Shown here one piece after another: positions 1 to 7,797 of a stretch of DNA of 23,927 nucleotides; within the stretch, counting starts at the first letter, position 1, and each line of letters opens with the position of its first letter. The notes beneath the pieces are model-generated. The model saw only the letters and a program-made list of their open reading frames with translations. It was not told where the DNA came from and ran no database searches. This stretch comes from JBBTCJ01 sp038043285 (GTDB lineage Bacteria > Planctomycetota > Phycisphaerae > UBA1845). The stretch lies in the NCBI GenBank assembly GCA_038043285.1, contig JBBTCJ010000087.1, positions 1 through 23,927 of the forward strand, read 5' to 3'. A program made the translations under genes and the position numbers.

Positions 1-2662
1 CCGCGGTCGGCGTCAGGCACCCGCCGCAGGTGTCGTTGGATTCATTGCACGAACCAGGCGTCAGGCAAGGATTCCCGTTGCCGGAGGGAACGCATTCGTG
101 ATCCGCGATACACCCCAGAACGGCATCGCAGCGCTGGGCCGCGCAGAACAGACCTGTTGCACAATGCGCATCGTTGGGCGTGTTTCGGCAGATGTCGTCG
201 CCGGACACGGCCTCGCAGGTGTCGTCCGTGCAGGACACATTGTCATTGCAGTCCAGGGCGTTAAGGCAAGTCCTGAAGCAGCTTCCCTGATAGCAACGCT
301 GACCAGAGGGGCAACTGACCGGCGTAAATTGACAGGCCCCGGTCGCCGCATTGCAAGAGCCGATCAGGCACGCATCGGGAGACGTGCAATCCACCGCCAC
401 ATTAATGCAGACGCCGGACGAGCAGATGTCCGACGTACAGTTGTTGCCGTCACTGCAGTCTAAGCTCGTCACGCAGTTGACGACGCTGAACGCCGCCGGA
501 GTCGTGCTGACACTGCGCGTGGCGTCCTGGGCGTACGAAGGGACATACCCCGTCGGAGGAACGACACCCGCGATCGCTTCGGTCAGGCTCCGGTTCCCGG
601 CGCAATCGTCCAAAGAGACCTCCGCGGTTCCGTCCGCCGGCCGGGCAAGTACCTTGAACTTGAAGTTCGTGACGTACAGCCCGGACGACGAAATGCAAGC
701 CGGCGCGGGTTCTCCGTTGCACTGATTCTGGGGAACAGCCGTGTAGATCGCATTCCCGTCGTTGGTCGGTGTTCCAGAGCAGGGAGAGTTGAGCGCGTCC
801 CCGGTAGGGCCGCAGTCCGAGGCGAACGTCGATTCCCCCCAATTGTACTGTCCGGCCGGGCACGCAAAACACGGATCCCCGCTATCGCACGGATCCAGCG
901 GGTTCCGATCACCGGACGTCGACGGCTTCAATTCCAGGTAGGCTGGATCCCAGTTGAGAATGGCGCTCAATCCACCAATGGGCATTTGTCCGGCTGGACA
1001 ACGGGTGTTGGGCGTATTGCACCCGTTGGCTTTCACCGTCAACTTCGCCTGCACGGTGTTGCCGACCTTGATGGATCCGGTGGTGACGGCCGCGATCGAG
1101 ATATCCAGGCAGCGGAACACGTCGCCGGCTGCGGGAGTGTCCTCGACACACGCGCCGCCCGCGCACTCGTCGAACCGCGTACAATGATCGAGGTCGTCGC
1201 AGATCGTCCCGGCGGCGCGGTCGGAGCCGACGCATGCGTCGCTGTTTTCGTTGCAGGCGCCTTTGGTGCAGTCGGCATTGAACTGGGAACAGGTTGGCCG
1301 GGAAGCCCCTACGCATTGGTGTGATGCGTTGCAGGTCTCCGTGCCGTCGCAAAACAGATTGTCGCTACAGGTTGTCGAGCCGGGTACGTCGGCCGCACAT
1401 TGAACGCACGAACCCCCGTTGACCGACGGGCTGCACCCGCCGCGACACGCGCCCGGCACGCACAGCCCGACCTGCGCGCAGTTGCGCGTTGAGCATTCGT
1501 CGTCTTGGGTGCATGTGACGCCGTCGTCCGGGCCGCCGAGGCAGGCGCGTCCGCAGTTCGAATCGGACGTACAGCTCAGCCCATCGTTCGGCCCGCCGAC
1601 GCACGACTTTCCGCATTGCGCATCGCCCGTGCAGGTCGCGCCCGGCGTCAACCCGCGGAAACAGGCCTTGCCACAGTTCATCGGCGTGCCCGCCACGCAC
1701 GAGGACAGGTCGGCGCTGCAGTCCTCCACTCCGTTGCAGTCGTTGCCGTCGTCGCAGAACGTCCCCGGGTCGGGAATGTTCTGACATTGTCCAAGCAGAT
1801 CGCAGTTGTCGGTGGTGCAGAACGCGCTGTCGTCGCACTGCGCGGAGTTCAGACACTGAACGCAGGAGTCGGTATCCTCCTGACAATAGGGCTTACTCGG
1901 GTCGATCGCGGCGCAGTTGATTGAGGTGCCGGGCACGCACAAATCGTTCGAACAAGTTTCCGTCCCGTTGCAGTAAAAACCGTCGTTGCAGTCAGAGTTG
2001 AACTCGCATTCCACGCAGCGGTCGAGGTTCCCGCTGCAAAACTGGCCGAAGGTACACTGGACGTCGACGCCGGCAACACAGGAACCGCTTGGCTCGTCGC
2101 AGGTTTCCGTTCCGTTGCAGTAAAGCCCATCGACACATTGCGAATCCTCTAGGCAATCCACGCAAACACCGAAGCCCGGGCGACAGATCCGATTCGGCTC
2201 CGTCGGACAGTCGGCGTTGCTGACGCACTCCGTACACGCATTGAGCGATTCGTTGCACAGCAATCCCGTCGGGCAGCTTCGCGAATGGAGGATCGCGTCG
2301 CAGGGCGTGCCCGGGTTGCTCCCGCCGACACAGAACCCTCCGCTGCACGTGCCGCCGCCCAAACATGCGAATTCGCACAGATCGCGCGTCTCATCGCACT
2401 GCTCGTCGCCGTTGCAATAAATGTCGTCCGAGCACGTTCGGACCCTGTTGATGCAAACCCCACCCGGACCCGGCGTGTTGCAGGTGTCGATGGTACAGAA
2501 CAGATTGTCGTTGCACTCCTCATCGGACGTGCATTGCGCCAGGACCGGTCGCGTCAGCGCCGTGATCAGCCCCAACATAATCCACGCGCCGTTCCTCCGC
2601 CTCCGCGGCGGGCGCGTGCCTGCGCAAGCCACGAAACATTCGTCCCTTGGTCTGGTCGTCAT
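1..2662 (-). CDS. Large secreted cysteine-rich repeat protein with a cohesin-like insert (3' end outside window)
   Basis: One continuous minus-strand frame of at least 887 codons with no stop, leaving the window at base 1. The ATG at 2662 is preceded by AGGGG nine bases upstream. The N-terminus has a basic stretch (RRRRN) and a hydrophobic segment ending near LTRPVLAQ, read as a signal peptide cleaved around residue 43; an internal ATG at 2578 could also start it. Residues about 44-513 and from about 730 onward are dense in Cys, with recurring C-N-D/G-x3-Y/F-C-N-G-x-E-x-C and C-x-D-D-x-x-C patterns, as in myxococcal and planctomycete Cys-rich surface repeats. Residues about 515-728 are Cys-poor and have a GNTVQAKLTV...GGLSAILNWDPAYLEL pattern that resembles cohesin-like beta-sandwiches. 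An extracellular structural or adhesive role is inference; no catalytic motif was seen. The divergent neighbour is also secreted. Confidence 0.85.
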   Translation of the reverse strand, partial: MTTRPRDECFVACAGTRPPRRRRNGAWIMLGLITALTRPVLAQCTSDEECNDNLFCTIDTCNTPGPGGVCINRVRTCSDDIYCNGDEQCDETRDLCEFACLGGGTCSGGFCVGGSNPGTPCDAILHSRSCPTGLLCNESLNACTECVSNADCPTEPNRICRPGFGVCVDCLEDSQCVDGLYCNGTETCDEPSGSCVAGVDVQCTFGQFCSGNLDRCVECEFNSDCNDGFYCNGTETCSNDLCVPGTSINCAAIDPSKPYCQEDTDSCVQCLNSAQCDDSAFCTTDNCDLLGQCQNIPDPGTFCDDGNDCNGVEDCSADLSSCVAGTPMNCGKACFRGLTPGATCTGDAQCGKSCVGGPNDGLSCTSDSNCGRACLGGPDDGVTCTQDDECSTRNCAQVGLCVPGACRGGCSPSVNGGSCVQCAADVPGSTTCSDNLFCDGTETCNASHQCVGASRPTCSQFNADCTKGACNENSDACVGSDRAAGTICDDLDHCTRFDECAGGACVEDTPAAGDVFRCLDISIAAVTTGSIKVGNTVQAKLTVKANGCNTPNTRCPAGQMPIGGLSAILNWDPAYLELKPSTSGDRNPLDPCDSGDPCFACPAGQYNWGESTFASDCGPTGDALNSPCSGTPTNDGNAIYTAVPQNQCNGEPAPACISSSGLYVTNFKFKVLARPADGTAEVSLDDCAGNRSLTEAIAGVVPPTGYVPSYAQDATRSVSTTPAAFSVVNCVTSLDCSDGNNCTSDICSSGVCINVAVDCTSPDACLIGSCNAATGACQFTPVSCPSGQRCYQGSCFRTCLNALDCNDNVSCTDDTCEAVSGDDICRNTPNDAHCATGLFCAAQRCDAVLGCIADHECVPSGNGNPCLTPGSCNESNDTCGGCLTPTA

Positions 2663-2954
2663 CCGCTTTGACCCCTGTTTCGGCCCCTGCCTGCCGACGA
2701 CCGCCGCGCGTTTGCGCACCTCCAGCGGTCGCACCCCGAAGACCGCCAACCCAGCGACCGCCAGAAATGCCCCGTGGCCGCAAGGTCAGCCCCACAACAC
2801 ATGTGAACGAATTTTTGAGACGCGGAGCAAGCCGGAACAAGCCAAAAACGTAGACGCTGCTTCTCCCTCCGCTCCTTAGCCCCAATCTAACACAGCCGAA
2901 CGGGTAAGACAACGGCGCGCGCCGCAGCTTACTCTTCCGATCGGTTGCGAGAGT

Positions 2955-3107
2955 CTAGCCACCTGGCTTCGCCCATTCCAGAACTATTTGGACCGAAATC
3001 TTGTCGGGCACGGTGATCGTGTAGTCTTCCGAAACAACAAATAACGTGTCAATGTATTTTGTGTCCAATAAGTTGGATTGGATGGCTGCCAGGGGTCTTA
3101 AGTTCAT
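2955..3107 (-). CDS. Possible small ORF or gene remnant, 50 aa
   Basis: The ATG at 3107 opens 51 codons ending in TAG at 2955-2957. In-frame ATGs at 3116 and 3128 would lengthen it slightly, and the frame stays open further upstream. The product is not biased like a GC-rich shadow frame: it contains the segment TLFVVSEDYTITVPDK and ends in EWAKPGG. The TITVP...KPGG spacing faintly recalls AbrB-type swapped-hairpin domains, but this is too weak to name a family. No convincing Shine-Dalgarno sequence precedes any of the starts. A chance open frame of this length is not unlikely. It could also be the C-terminal remnant of a decayed gene. Confidence 0.22.
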   Translation of the reverse strand: MNLRPLAAIQSNLLDTKYIDTLFVVSEDYTITVPDKISVQIVLEWAKPGG

Positions 3108-3184
3108 GGCCGCCATGGGGACGATCATCAGCGACCAGCCGTCATCACAATCTGCCCCGGAAAGGCGCGTGGAGCGAAGTAGAT

Positions 3185-3213
3185 TTGATCGTCCGTGTTG
3201 GTTCGGATAGGAT
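3185..3213 (+). promoter_or_regulatory. Candidate sigma70-like promoter upstream of the PEP-CTERM gene
   Basis: TTGATC (3185-3190) and TAGGAT (3208-3213) each match four of six consensus bases and are separated by exactly 17 bp in an A+T-richer intergenic stretch. It points towards the minicistron at 3227 and the secreted-protein gene at 3351. It was assigned by eye only. Confidence 0.4.
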
Positions 3214-3226
3214 AGGGAGGCTAAAG

Positions 3227-3244
3227 ATGAGTTGTTTTCGGTAG
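3227..3244 (+). CDS. Five-codon minicistron (possible leader peptide MSCFR)
   Basis: An AGGGAGG sequence ends six bases before an ATG at 3227, which encodes only M-S-C-F-R before TAG at 3242-3244. The ribosome site is stronger than those of most real genes in the window. The next ATG (3246) begins two bases after this stop, in the frame of the downstream PEP-CTERM protein. This could be a translated leader, a reinitiation device, or the coincidental remains of a displaced start site. It lies just downstream of the promoter candidate at 3185-3213, so it would be near the 5' end of that transcript. Confidence 0.25.
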   Translation: MSCFR

Positions 3245-3350
3245 GATGCGCAAACTGACTGACGGTCTGGATTTGGGGACGAGGAGCGATTCGCGCGACG
3301 ACGGACGATCGGTCGTGTCCGTTGCGGCGGCTCGTACCAGGGGAGGGAAG

Positions 3351-3968
3351 ATGCGACTTCGTGGTGGATCGGTCTGCGCGTGCTTCGTCGCGTTACTGGC
3401 AGGAGCGGGCGGCGCGGCGGGCGCGACTGTGAATTTTGAGTCCGTGCCTCTCGGGACCGTCTACGGCGTCCCGGCGGGAAACAATCCCGGAGATCTCGTT
3501 CTGGCACAGAACGGGATCAACATGTACTTCGACAATTTCCTGTTCGCAGGCAGCCCGTTCTTCGTACAGGCCCAGGTCGGCGGTCCTTTCGACGCGGCGT
3601 TTCCCACGACGCCGCTTTCGATGGACAACCTCAACGCCCGATTCGATCTGACCGGGGTGGGCTTCCCTGTCTTCCATGTCAGCATCGACTTTATTGAGTT
3701 TGGCGGTAGCAGCAACTTCGCGGTCAACGGTCGGCCGATCGTCGAAGTTGGCCGGCTGATGGACCTTCCGGCCGCAATCGCCCCCGGAGTCACGGTTACG
3801 GTCGCTGGCGGGCGGATTGAGCTTGAGGGGGCAATTAGCAGCGTGCTCATCGGCGGACAAGAATTGGGTATTGATAACGTCGTGGCCGTCCCTGAACCCG
3901 CGTGCCTGTTGCTGCTCGGGGTCGGCGGGGCGTGCGTCGCTTTCCGACGCCGCGCCGGCCGCTCGTAG
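3351..3968 (+). CDS. PEP-CTERM sorting domain protein
   Basis: Predicted 205-aa exported protein of unknown function. The ATG at 3351 is chosen because GGGGAGGGA lies directly upstream and the product then begins with a clean signal peptide (MRLRGGSVC..., hydrophobic ALLAGAGGAAGA). The frame stays open upstream to 3246, but that extension would bury the signal peptide. The mature part is beta-rich in appearance, with no catalytic motif recognised. The C-terminus has the tripartite PEP-CTERM signal: VPEP, then a hydrophobic stretch (CLLLLGVGGACVAF), then a basic tail (RRRAGRS). In this family the signal directs processing by exosortase and export or attachment to extracellular material. No exosortase gene is seen in the window. 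The preceding divergent gene is another secreted protein. Confidence 0.85.
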   Translation: MRLRGGSVCACFVALLAGAGGAAGATVNFESVPLGTVYGVPAGNNPGDLVLAQNGINMYFDNFLFAGSPFFVQAQVGGPFDAAFPTTPLSMDNLNARFDLTGVGFPVFHVSIDFIEFGGSSNFAVNGRPIVEVGRLMDLPAAIAPGVTVTVAGGRIELEGAISSVLIGGQELGIDNVVAVPEPACLLLLGVGGACVAFRRRAGRS

Positions 3969-4405
3969 GCAGCTCCTCGATTTTCCTGAGATTGATCTTC
4001 CAACAACAAGTTTCCTACCCGCCCAGTGTAGTGATTCATCATCGAAGCAACCTATCCGAGCCGAACCATCCGTAGGGAGATGGCGCATTTCGCCGGGTCC
4101 ACGGCGGTTTTCTCGCGACCGTGGTACAGATTTAGCGATGGGCGGGCGACCCCCAAGCCCGCAGTTCAGGTTCACGAGCAGTTGTCGTGGTCGTGCAGTT
4201 GCCGGTAGGATTTGGGCCAAGCGGCCAAGGCGGTCAGGTCCAAGGTGGTCAGGGGTTTTCCTGCGTTATGGCGGATGCGCATCGCGTCCTGGTTCGATGG
4301 TGTTGGGGCTCGGTTCGGCGGTTCGGAGCCCGCGTCTTGATCTTGTCCGGGCCTGAGCGAACGGCATGTTGTACTCCGGGCCGCCTGCGGGGCGGACCGC
4401 GGATC
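3969..4405. other. Intergenic region upstream of the prepilin-like gene
   Basis: 437 bp with no gene I can support. A plus-strand frame is open from 4187 into the prepilin gene, but its first 73 residues have no prepilin-like or signal character and are probably untranslated. A short imperfect direct repeat lies at about 4211-4253. I found no convincing terminator after the PEP-CTERM gene. Confidence 0.5.
4211..4253. repeat. Short imperfect direct repeat (GGYCAAGGYGGTCA type)
   Basis: GGCCAAGGCGGTCA (4223-4236) is followed at once by GGTCCAAGGTGGTCA (4237-4251), and a partial copy, GGGCCAAGC, precedes them. The period is about 14-15 bp with one base of slippage. It lies outside any well-supported coding region. 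Function unknown. Confidence 0.4.
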
Positions 4406-5209
4406 ATGCGTCGGTGTGGTCTGACTCCGCAACGGCTCGGGGTGTCGATCGTCGAAGTGCTTACGGTCGTTTCGATCCTCCTGTTTTTGCTCGCAATGCT
4501 TCTCCCGGGACTTTACGAGGCCAAGGAACACGCCCGTCGAGCGCAATGCCTCAACAACCTTCGTCAGTGGGGCGTCGCGTTGCAGATGTACCGCGACGAT
4601 CATTACGACTACCTTCCGACCGAAGGCACCTATCTTGCCCCGAAAAAGCCGTACACTTGGTTCAACGTTCTCCCTCCTTACCTCAGCGCTCCGGCGTACA
4701 AGGACGTGGAAGGCGTCGGGAAGCTCATCCGGGATTTCCCGGAGCTCCACATATGGATCTGCCCCTCGAAGAACCTCGGCCGGTTGTACAAGAGCGAGAC
4801 CGGAAAGAACCAGTTCCACTACGGGATGAACGAGGTGCTTGACGGAATGAACAGCGCGCTGACTCCTGATTTCTGGGACGGATACTTTTACGTGGAGGAT
4901 CCTGCCGGTCCGCAAGACGAGAGCGATTCGGAGCGGGAAGAGCGGGCGTCGCTTCCGATTTCGGGGAAGGTCTACTCCGCCCACCCGTTTACGGTGTACC
5001 TTTTCGACATCCACAGAAACGATTCGCGGGGCAAGCAGCGGGACGTTGCGACAAGCTTTCATCGGGGCGTGGGTAATCTTCTGTACGTCAGCGGCGGCGT
5101 CGGGACGTTCAAGGCTGCGGATTTCGTCGAGGACGGCGACTACGACCGGGCGATCCCGGTCTGGAATCATCCGTGGCTGTACTGGGGCTATCCGCGCAAT
5201 AAGAAGTGA
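4406..5209 (+). CDS. Prepilin-type N-terminal cleavage/methylation domain protein (DUF1559-like)
   Basis: Predicted 267-aa type IV pilin-like or pseudopilin-like protein. The ATG at 4406 gives a short leader (MRRCGLTPQRLG) directly before the class III cleavage site. Mature residues VSIVEV carry the conserved Glu at +5, followed by a hydrophobic helix (about 17-36). Downstream, the segment AQCLNNLRQWGVALQMYRDD is typical of the expanded planctomycete DUF1559/H-X9-DG pilin-like family. Near the C-terminus, FHRGVGNLLYVSGG occupies the place of the H-X9-DG motif, with Ser replacing Asp. The Shine-Dalgarno sequence is weak, and the frame is open upstream to 4187. Role in a secretion or pilus system is inferred from family membership only. 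The stop overlaps a possible GTG of the next gene. Confidence 0.8.
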   Translation: MRRCGLTPQRLGVSIVEVLTVVSILLFLLAMLLPGLYEAKEHARRAQCLNNLRQWGVALQMYRDDHYDYLPTEGTYLAPKKPYTWFNVLPPYLSAPAYKDVEGVGKLIRDFPELHIWICPSKNLGRLYKSETGKNQFHYGMNEVLDGMNSALTPDFWDGYFYVEDPAGPQDESDSEREERASLPISGKVYSAHPFTVYLFDIHRNDSRGKQRDVATSFHRGVGNLLYVSGGVGTFKAADFVEDGDYDRAIPVWNHPWLYWGYPRNKK

Positions 5210-5250
5210 TCGTCGTCGGGGTTGTGCGACGCGCGGGAGGACTGGATTTG

Positions 5251-5745
5251 TTGATCGGCATACTCTCGGACAGCCACGGGCGGGCGAAGCCGGTCCGCGC
5301 GGCGGTCGAACTGTTCGATCGCCTGGGTGTTGAACACGTGATTCACTGCGGCGACGTTGGCGGCATAGAAGTCTTTGACGAGTTGCTCGGTCAACCGCTG
5401 ACGTTTGTGTGGGGCAACACGGACGTTGTCTCCGGGGGAACTCTGGCCTACCTGCGTCGCGTCGGTGTTCAGGTTCCGGGTGCGTCGCCGGCGAGGTTAA
5501 CGCTGTGCGGAAGAACCTTCGCGGTGTTCCACGGGCACGAGGGGGGCTTTGAGGCCGCGCCGCACGTTCTGGGCGTGGACTATGTGCTGCACGGACATAC
5601 CCACGCCGCTCGGGACGAACGCATTGGTTCGACGAGAATCATCAACCCGGGCGCGCTCCATCGAGCGACGCGCAAGACAGTGGCTACGCTTCACTTGCCG
5701 ACCGATGAGCTGAGGTTGTACGAAATCGGCGACAAGGGGTCGTAG
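5251..5745 (+). CDS. YfcE/MJ0936-family metallophosphoesterase
   Basis: Predicted 164-aa cytoplasmic phosphodiesterase/phosphatase with a di-metal centre. With the TTG at 5251 as start the protein begins MIGILSDSHG, matching the usual family N-terminus; GGAGGA lies nine bases upstream. A GTG at 5206, overlapping the preceding stop, would add 15 residues with no family character. All family motifs are present: D7-x-H9, GD35, GN56-TD, FH94GH and GH116TH118. The length is normal for the family. The physiological substrate cannot be read from sequence. The last 55 bp overlap, tail to tail, the end of the minus-strand membrane protein gene. It may be co-transcribed with the prepilin-like gene, without an obvious functional link. 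Confidence 0.88.
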   Translation: MIGILSDSHGRAKPVRAAVELFDRLGVEHVIHCGDVGGIEVFDELLGQPLTFVWGNTDVVSGGTLAYLRRVGVQVPGASPARLTLCGRTFAVFHGHEGGFEAAPHVLGVDYVLHGHTHAARDERIGSTRIINPGALHRATRKTVATLHLPTDELRLYEIGDKGS

Positions 5746-7538
5746 ACGTAGGGCCGAAGGGACGCCGGGGCCAGGGAACTCGGCGACAACGCGAACTCGC
5801 GGATGGTCTCCTCCGGCTTGGCGATCCAATAATCGCGCCATTGGTTCTCGGTGTCGAGGACGAACAAGACCCGTGATATGGGGACGCCGCGAACTTTCTC
5901 GATCCGTTCTAACCATGCCCTCAATGTCCGGCGGTCGTCCGGAACCGGCAACGCGGGGATGCCGGTCTCGAGGGCGAGATACTCATGAAAGTTGCTCACG
6001 ACGACGTGGTCGTCGGCGCTGGTGGCCTTGAGCCAGCCAAAGAGTTCGGTTGCGTTCGGCTCAAAGCACCTTGACCAAGCGCCGTACGGCGTGGCGGGTC
6101 GATGGGACGCTGTCCATCGGGAGTAGGTCCGCGACCATTCTTGTTGCATGGTCCACGAGCAGGCCAGGGTCATGGCGCCGAATATGCCGACGTGCACACT
6201 TCGACGCGGGAGCTGCAGAAAGGGGGCGAAGAACAGCGTGAAGTACAACGGTTTCAATGGAAGGTAATACCGATCCAAGCCGACGAAGTCGAACTTGCCG
6301 CCGAAGATGGTTCTCGCTGCCACGAGCATTCCCAGTCCAGCCAGAACGATCATCGCTGCCAGACCAAGGTGTTGTCGGGCCGCGTGTCTGGCTGCCAAGC
6401 GGAGTGGCGATAAGGCAGCGACCATGATGAGCACTGCCACGGGCCAGGCCGCAAACAGCCAATGAGCGGCCGGGCGATGGGCGAAGTAGCCGAGGTCGGT
6501 GAACATCCACCAAGCCCGGCCGACGGTGTGCAGTGAGAAGTCGAGCCCCATCGAGCGACCGAGGTTGAGCTGCTCGCGCGTGCTGGCGGCGGATCCGAGC
6601 ACATGGTTGAGCAGCAGCAGTGTGGCCGCCGGGATGGCCGCTCCCAGGGCGAATAGCGCCGGAACATGCCAACGGGTCTTAGCGGGTTGCGCCGCGGGTT
6701 GCGAGGCTTTTTCTTGGGAGCGGAGTGCGGCCAGCGTTGCGCGCAGTGCGAGATAGGCGAAAATGCCCACGGGCACGAAGATCGATGCGTAGCGAACCCA
6801 GAACATAGCGCCGGCGAGAAGTCCCGCGAACGCGAGTACGGCGAGTCCCCGCCGCCGCCGCGCCGCTGCGTCGTCGCCAACAAGCCGGCCGCCCCGCAGC
6901 GCCAAAAGCAGCGTCCAGGGAAGTCCGGCGATCAACCAGACGTCTGTGGACGGATTCACCAGAAGCCCGACGTGGACGGCGATCCCGGCGGTGCCGAATG
7001 CCAAGGCGACCCGCGCGATTCCGAGCAACGCGGAGGAAGCCCGTGATCGGTCATGAACCACGCGGGACGATTCCTGCGTTGTCCGCCAGGACCACGAGAA
7101 CCAGCCGACGACCGCCAGCGCACAGGCGAGGACGTTCAGCCAGCGGCAGGCTTCGATGGTCGTCGTTCCGAGCATCGCGCGCGCCGCGGCGACGAGGAGG
7201 GGATAGCCGATGGGCCATTGGGTCAGGAAGGTCCAGTCGCCCCTCCATGTCCACGGTTGCAAGGGGGCAACCGGCGTCGTCGTCGTCAGCCCTTTGCCGG
7301 CAATGAAGCGATCCGCAGCCGTGAGCAAGTAGCAGTAGTCCGATTCGACCAGGGGTGGAATGTCGCGCCGGCCGGGCAGGACCGCGAGCACAAGTGCCAC
7401 CGCGGCGACGCCTAAAACGGTCCAGGGCAACGGGGCGGCCGCCCGCGACGTCCCGCGAGCGGAGGTCATGGCCTCGGCGCGCGGGTTGTCCGACGCTGTT
7501 GCACGCGCTGCGAAGATGAGGGAGCCGGCCTCGGTCAT
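5691..7538 (-). CDS. Polytopic membrane glycosyltransferase-like protein (PMT/ArnT-like, GT-C type)
   Basis: Predicted 615-aa integral membrane protein. After a non-hydrophobic N-terminus come about ten hydrophobic segments, beginning with PLPWTVLGVAAVALVLAVLP. The first loop contains ESDYCYLLTAADRFIAGKG and TQWPIGYPLLVAAARAML, the layout of GT-C enzymes that use lipid-linked sugars, with acidic residues in the first periplasmic loop. The C-terminal ~130 residues are soluble and mixed alpha/beta. By family this would transfer sugars from polyprenyl-phosphate carriers on the outer face of the membrane; donor and acceptor are unknown. The start at 7538 is uncertain; an in-frame ATG at 7469 would lose 23 residues. 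It is divergent from a DPM1-like GT2 gene, which fits supply of a polyprenyl-phosphate sugar donor. Confidence 0.72.
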   Translation of the reverse strand: MTEAGSLIFAARATASDNPRAEAMTSARGTSRAAAPLPWTVLGVAAVALVLAVLPGRRDIPPLVESDYCYLLTAADRFIAGKGLTTTTPVAPLQPWTWRGDWTFLTQWPIGYPLLVAAARAMLGTTTIEACRWLNVLACALAVVGWFSWSWRTTQESSRVVHDRSRASSALLGIARVALAFGTAGIAVHVGLLVNPSTDVWLIAGLPWTLLLALRGGRLVGDDAAARRRRGLAVLAFAGLLAGAMFWVRYASIFVPVGIFAYLALRATLAALRSQEKASQPAAQPAKTRWHVPALFALGAAIPAATLLLLNHVLGSAASTREQLNLGRSMGLDFSLHTVGRAWWMFTDLGYFAHRPAAHWLFAAWPVAVLIMVAALSPLRLAARHAARQHLGLAAMIVLAGLGMLVAARTIFGGKFDFVGLDRYYLPLKPLYFTLFFAPFLQLPRRSVHVGIFGAMTLACSWTMQQEWSRTYSRWTASHRPATPYGAWSRCFEPNATELFGWLKATSADDHVVVSNFHEYLALETGIPALPVPDDRRTLRAWLERIEKVRGVPISRVLFVLDTENQWRDYWIAKPEETIREFALSPSSLAPASLRPYVYDPLSPISYNLSSSVGK

Positions 7539-7797
7539 GTCCTGGTGTCACCGCCCCAGCAAGTCCGCCGAACACAGCCCAGCAAGCGGGCAGGCGGCCT
7601 CCGCGTCCAGAGTCCGCGCGTGCGTCAAGCCCGCGGCTGGCCGGGTCGCAAGACCCGGATCGCTTCCGTCGCTCTCCTTGTTATCGGTCCCAACCACGAC
7701 CGTCTTCCGTTGGCTTGAGTTCGAGGCCGCGAGGGCGTCTTCGGGCGGCATCCTCAACCGGCGAGGCGTTGAAACCGACATGGTTATGGGAACTGCC

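Larger units (their letters stand above)
2663..3350. other. Divergent intergenic region between two secreted-protein genes
   Basis: This 688-bp spacer separates the minus-strand Cys-rich gene from the plus-strand PEP-CTERM gene. It is visibly richer in A+T than the flanking genes between about 2950 and 3250. It holds a possible minus-strand small ORF, a sigma70-like promoter candidate and a five-codon minicistron, listed separately. A plus-strand frame opens at 3246 and runs into the PEP-CTERM gene, but I read this as an open upstream frame, not the true N-terminus. No RNA gene or terminator hairpin was recognised here. Confidence 0.6.

Noticed and set aside
4187..4405. 73-residue N-terminal extension of the prepilin-like protein
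   Set aside because: A prepilin leader must lie close to the start; the extension has no signal features and its DNA contains a direct repeat.
7360..7797. N-terminal extension of the GT2 glycosyltransferase by 146 residues
   Set aside because: It overlaps the start of the divergent membrane protein and has shadow-frame composition; family members start at MKLTVVIPAYNE.
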